From contig JBFONU010000001.1 of assembly GCA_040779345.1 (NCBI GenBank), forward strand, positions 510,936 through 574,935: a DNA stretch of 64,000 nucleotides, read 5' to 3'. Below the pieces are notes generated by a model. The model searched no databases and was not told the DNA's origin. It was given only the letters and a program-made list of their open reading frames with translations. Below are positions 60,965-64,000 of the stretch, in pieces. This stretch comes from Thalassotalea_H sp040779345 (lineage in GTDB: Bacteria > Pseudomonadota > Gammaproteobacteria > Enterobacterales > Alteromonadaceae). Each line of letters starts with the position of its first letter. Within the stretch, counting starts at the first letter, position 1. Both the position numbers and the translations under genes were made by a program.

Positions 60965-61984
60965 ATGGCACAGAAGTTTGATGTTTGCATATTAGGTGCA
61001 ACAGGTTTAGTTGGAAAAACTATTATGGAAATTCTTCAAGAAAGAGATTTTCCTATCAATAAATTATATCCATTAGCGAGCGCTCGTTCAGCCGGTGAAA
61101 TTATTGAATTTAATGGGGAAAATATTGAAGTTATTGATGCCGATACTTTTGATTTTAGCCTAGCACAAATAGGTTTTTTCTCTGCAGGTGGCAACACATC
61201 AGCTAAATTTGCCCCTATTGCTGGTGATGCTGGTTGTATTGTGATTGATAATACTTCTGAATTTCGTTATGAAGATGATATTCCATTAGTTGTACCGGAA
61301 GTAAACCCAGGTGCTTTAGCTGATTACCGAAACCGTAATATTATTGCTAACCCAAATTGTTCTACCATTCAAATGATGGTGGCGCTTAAGCCTATTCAAA
61401 CCGCCGTAGGTATTGACCGAATTAACGTTTGTACTTACCAATCAGTTTCAGGTGGTGGCAAAGCGGCAATGGATGAGTTAGCCAAACAAACGGCTGATTT
61501 ATTAAGTGGCAAGCCAGTGGAAACGAAAAACTTCTCAAGGCAAATTGCATTTAATGTGATCCCACAAATTGATGTCTTTTTAGACAATGGTTACACCAAA
61601 GAAGAAATGAAAATGGTGTGGGAAACCAAGAAAATTTTAGGCGATGATAATATTCGCGTTAATCCTACAGCTGTACGTGTACCTGTGTTTTTTGGTCACG
61701 CAGAAGCGCTGCATATTGAAACTAACTCACCAATATCAGCAGAAGAAGCAAAAGAGCTTCTTAAACAAGCTGACGGTGTTGTCGTTTGTGAAAAGGATGA
61801 AGACTTTCCAACCCAAATTGGTGATGCCAGTGGTAAAGATGAAACTTTTGTTGGCCGCATACGCGAAGATATTAGTCATAACAATGGCTTAAATATGTGG
61901 ATTGTTGCCGATAATGTCCGTAAAGGGGCAGCAACAAATAGTGTGCAAATTGCTGAATTATTAATAAAAGAATACCTTTGTTAA
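60965..61984 (+). CDS. asd: Aspartate-semialdehyde dehydrogenase
   Basis: Asd reduces aspartyl phosphate to aspartate semialdehyde for lysine, methionine, threonine and diaminopimelate. The 339-residue protein has ILGATGLVGKTIMEIL at the N-terminus, the catalytic cysteine at 132 (NPNCSTIQMM), and the GGGKAAMDELA, RVPVFFGHAEALHIE and NVRKGAATNSVQIAE motifs. It begins at the ATG at 60965 preceded by AAGGG; the in-frame reading back to 60899 overlaps pdxB and is unlikely. The position corresponds to E. coli usg, but the catalytic cysteine and context suggest an active Asd. Confidence 0.92.
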   Translation: MAQKFDVCILGATGLVGKTIMEILQERDFPINKLYPLASARSAGEIIEFNGENIEVIDADTFDFSLAQIGFFSAGGNTSAKFAPIAGDAGCIVIDNTSEFRYEDDIPLVVPEVNPGALADYRNRNIIANPNCSTIQMMVALKPIQTAVGIDRINVCTYQSVSGGGKAAMDELAKQTADLLSGKPVETKNFSRQIAFNVIPQIDVFLDNGYTKEEMKMVWETKKILGDDNIRVNPTAVRVPVFFGHAEALHIETNSPISAEEAKELLKQADGVVVCEKDEDFPTQIGDASGKDETFVGRIREDISHNNGLNMWIVADNVRKGAATNSVQIAELLIKEYLC

Positions 61985-62044
61985 TTATTGAAGCGCTTTA
62001 TTCTTTCAGTAAATGCTAAGTTTAAGATTTGCTAAAGAAAAATA

Positions 62045-62079
62045 AAAACTCGTCGTTATAGTTAACGGCGAGTTTTTTT
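62045..62079 (+). terminator. Rho-independent terminator after asd
   Basis: AAACTCG, with an inner CGTTA stem, pairs with TAACG and CGAGTTT around a short loop, followed by seven T residues. Confidence 0.85.
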
Positions 62080-62220
62080 GTTATAAAAAGGGGCATAAGA
62101 TAAAAAACATTGAATGTTAAACAAAGGTTCATTAGAACTTGGAATAAATTTTGCTTTGTTTTATCAGTACTTGGAAGTGCCAAACAATTGGCTATCTATA
62201 AAAATAATTAGGAAACCTTA

Positions 62221-64000
62221 ATGCAACGACTATTACGCCTGTGCCTGTGGCAGGTTATATTGATTAGCATTAGTACAGTTAGCTTCTCATCTTTAGCTTT
62301 TGAAGAAGGCGGTATCCGCATACGTGGGCCAAAAAGTAGTGATACTTTTCCTTTTGAACGTTATGGCCCTATCCGCTCGTCGGATACTTTGTGGAATATT
62401 GCCTTACAAGTAAGACCTGATCCTGCATTTTCTATTTATCAAGTGATGCAAGCACTTTATCAAAAAAACCCGCAAGCCTTTAAAGAAAATAACTTAAACC
62501 ATTTAATTGATGGCCAATATTTACAGCTACCTTCAAAACAAGAAATTGCTCAAATTAACCCTTTAGTTGCTCAAAAAAAATCAGATCAAGATGATCAAAA
62601 GTGGCAATCAAAAGTTGTCAAAACAAACGAAAAAGCGGATAAAAAACCTAAACCAGCTGAACAAGTAGTGAAGAAAAAGGATTTAGAGTTAGCGAAAACT
62701 GAAATTAATGACCAGCTACAGACTTATGATAATTCACAGAAAGAACGTTTAGAAAATATTCAGAATGATGTTTCTGATTCCATAGATGGTTTACAAGCTT
62801 TATTACAAGAAAATCAAGTTGTTGATAAAAAATTATCCACTTTTAACGAACAGCTTGATGTGATTCAGCAAGAGTCCGCAAAAGAAGTTGACGAATTAAA
62901 AGAGCAGCTTTTGGAAATGAAGGCCTTATTGTTAAAGCAAGAAGAAAGGGCTGCGGCGAGAGAACAGGAGCTATTATTAGCTAAACAACAGGCAGAATTA
63001 GAAAAAGATAATTTTCTTTCATCTTCTTGGTTACTGCCATTATCCTTGTTTTTCACGGCATCTATAGCAGGTGGTTTGATTTTCTTTTTGTTGCGTCGTA
63101 AGAAAGAAACTGTTCAAGAAGAAATCACTTTAGATAAAATTGCTGAGCCAGCGGCTGACAAAAAAGTTCAAGAACCAGCTGAAACAGAGGAAAGCTTATC
63201 TTTAGATGATGAACTGTCATTAGATGACGAATTGTCGCTAGATGATGAACTTTCAATCGATTTATCTGAAGAAAGTAATGATGATGAAGATCTATTCAGT
63301 GCTGATATTGATTCGTTAAATGATGATTTATTAGATGATGACGTTATTCACTTAGATGACAGTTTAGATGATTTAGATGATTTAGATGATTTAGATGATT
63401 TAGGTGATTTAGATGATCTTGAAGATATTTCTATAGATGATGAATTAGAAGATGAACCGGGTGAAGATTTAGAAGGTGGAGAGTTAGATCAAGGAGATCT
63501 TGATTCACTACTTTCTAACATAGATGAAGAAGTTGGTGACGCACCAGACGAAGCACTTGATGGTGGTGTTTTAGATCAAGGCTCTTTAGATGACTTATTA
63601 TTAGATGTAAGTGATGAAGATGAAAACTCTGATGCTGAAGATGTTTTAAATGTTGATAGTATTCTTGATGAGATGGAAGCTGATAGTTCCTCAGGTGATA
63701 CTTCTCCAGTAGGTGACGATAACGCTGAATTAACCGATCCTGATGATATAGACGCTCTTATGGATGCTATGGCAGGCGAGCCAGCACCCGCTGAGGCTGC
63801 TTCACAAGAAGACGTAGCGGATACGACAGCCGCAAGTGATGATAATGCCGAGTTAACCGACCCTGATGATATAGACGCTCTTATGGATGCTATGGCAGGC
63901 GAGCCAGCACCCGCTGAGGCTGTTTCACAAGAAGACGTAGCGGATACGACAGCCGCAAGTGATGACAATGCCGAGTTAACCGACCCTGATGATATAGACG
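62221..64000 (+). CDS. fimV: FimV-family pole/peptidoglycan-associated protein, N-terminal part (cut by window edge)
   Basis: The reading runs open to the window end (593 codons). It has a signal peptide, a LysM-like segment (RYGPIRSSDTLWNIALQVRP, near residue 42-60), a coiled coil (about 160-260), one membrane helix (about 268-290, SSWLLPLSLFFTASIAGGLIFFLL), and then a long very acidic cytoplasmic region with LDD/DDL repeats. This is the FimV layout known from Pseudomonas and Vibrio (HubP), where it organises cell poles, type IV pili and secretion. The acidic region contains 123-bp tandem repeats. Position after asd, with truA often following, supports the call. An AGGA box precedes the ATG by 7 bases. 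Confidence 0.88.
   Translation, partial: MQRLLRLCLWQVILISISTVSFSSLAFEEGGIRIRGPKSSDTFPFERYGPIRSSDTLWNIALQVRPDPAFSIYQVMQALYQKNPQAFKENNLNHLIDGQYLQLPSKQEIAQINPLVAQKKSDQDDQKWQSKVVKTNEKADKKPKPAEQVVKKKDLELAKTEINDQLQTYDNSQKERLENIQNDVSDSIDGLQALLQENQVVDKKLSTFNEQLDVIQQESAKEVDELKEQLLEMKALLLKQEERAAAREQELLLAKQQAELEKDNFLSSSWLLPLSLFFTASIAGGLIFFLLRRKKETVQEEITLDKIAEPAADKKVQEPAETEESLSLDDELSLDDELSLDDELSIDLSEESNDDEDLFSADIDSLNDDLLDDDVIHLDDSLDDLDDLDDLDDLGDLDDLEDISIDDELEDEPGEDLEGGELDQGDLDSLLSNIDEEVGDAPDEALDGGVLDQGSLDDLLLDVSDEDENSDAEDVLNVDSILDEMEADSSSGDTSPVGDDNAELTDPDDIDALMDAMAGEPAPAEAASQEDVADTTAASDDNAELTDPDDIDALMDAMAGEPAPAEAVSQEDVADTTAASDDNAELTDPDDID
63715..64000. repeat. 123-bp tandem repeats in fimV
   Basis: Units start at 63715, 63838 and 63961; the third is cut by the window end. 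Each encodes 41 residues beginning DDNAELTDPDDIDALMDAMA and continuing with an Ala/Pro/Glu-rich spacer. The first two copies differ at only a few bases, so expansion is recent. Confidence 0.9.

Noticed and set aside
63576..63968. Ser/Ala-rich minus-strand frame of 130 codons
   Set aside because: It is produced by the fimV repeats read backwards; low complexity and no start signal.

Overview
The window is AT-rich chromosomal DNA from a gammaproteobacterium. Gene content and order suggest a marine Alteromonadales member, most likely Colwelliaceae (Colwellia or Thalassotalea-like). This is inferred from remembered synteny and protein resemblance; no search was run. Several blocks match E. coli gene order: rodA-mrdA-rlmH-rsfS-nadD-holA-lptE-leuS with ybeL alongside, ssrA/smpB with ratA-rnfH-bamE-recN-nadK-grpE-dnaK-dnaJ, and yfcL/epmC-mnmC-fabB followed by pdxB-asd-fimV.

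Layout. 1-8009 (minus strand) holds cell-wall elongation, ribosome maturation, NAD synthesis, the DNA polymerase III delta subunit, LPS transport and leucyl-tRNA synthetase. 8257-11246 holds ybeL and a Lon-family protease. 11808-26515 is a complete 13-gene complex I operon, nuoA to nuoN with nuoC and nuoD fused, tightly packed with start/stop overlaps. 26483-28056 is an accessory insert: a direct repeat of about 235 bp (the nuoN 3' end plus a small membrane-protein gene) flanks a secreted glycine-rich protein gene preceded by six 11-bp direct repeats. 28274-35911 holds a repeat lipoprotein, the cold-shock helicase deaD with a long leader, a secreted M20 peptidase, a GNAT acetyltransferase, a Gfo/Idh/MocA oxidoreductase and small unknowns. 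36015-41161 encodes a large hybrid sensor kinase and an overlapping REC-EAL c-di-GMP phosphodiesterase.

41417-50898 is a stress and quality-control block: tmRNA with SmpB, the RatA/RnfH pair, BamE, RecN behind two LexA-like boxes, NadK, then GrpE and DnaK each with a recognisable heat-shock promoter, and DnaJ. 51073-56060 holds a secreted unknown, an Lrp-type regulator, the NhaA antiporter, a MITE-like element inserted exactly in the nhaA stop codon, epmC, an ATP-NAD kinase-like gene and yfcL. 56099-56329 is a decayed LysR-regulator remnant. The end carries mnmC, fabB with a perfect operator-like palindrome, pdxB, asd and the 5' part of fimV, which runs off the window.

Most of the window is conserved core genome. 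The least explained parts are the nuoN-flanking duplication with its cargo gene, the MITE in nhaA, and the repeat-rich surface proteins.
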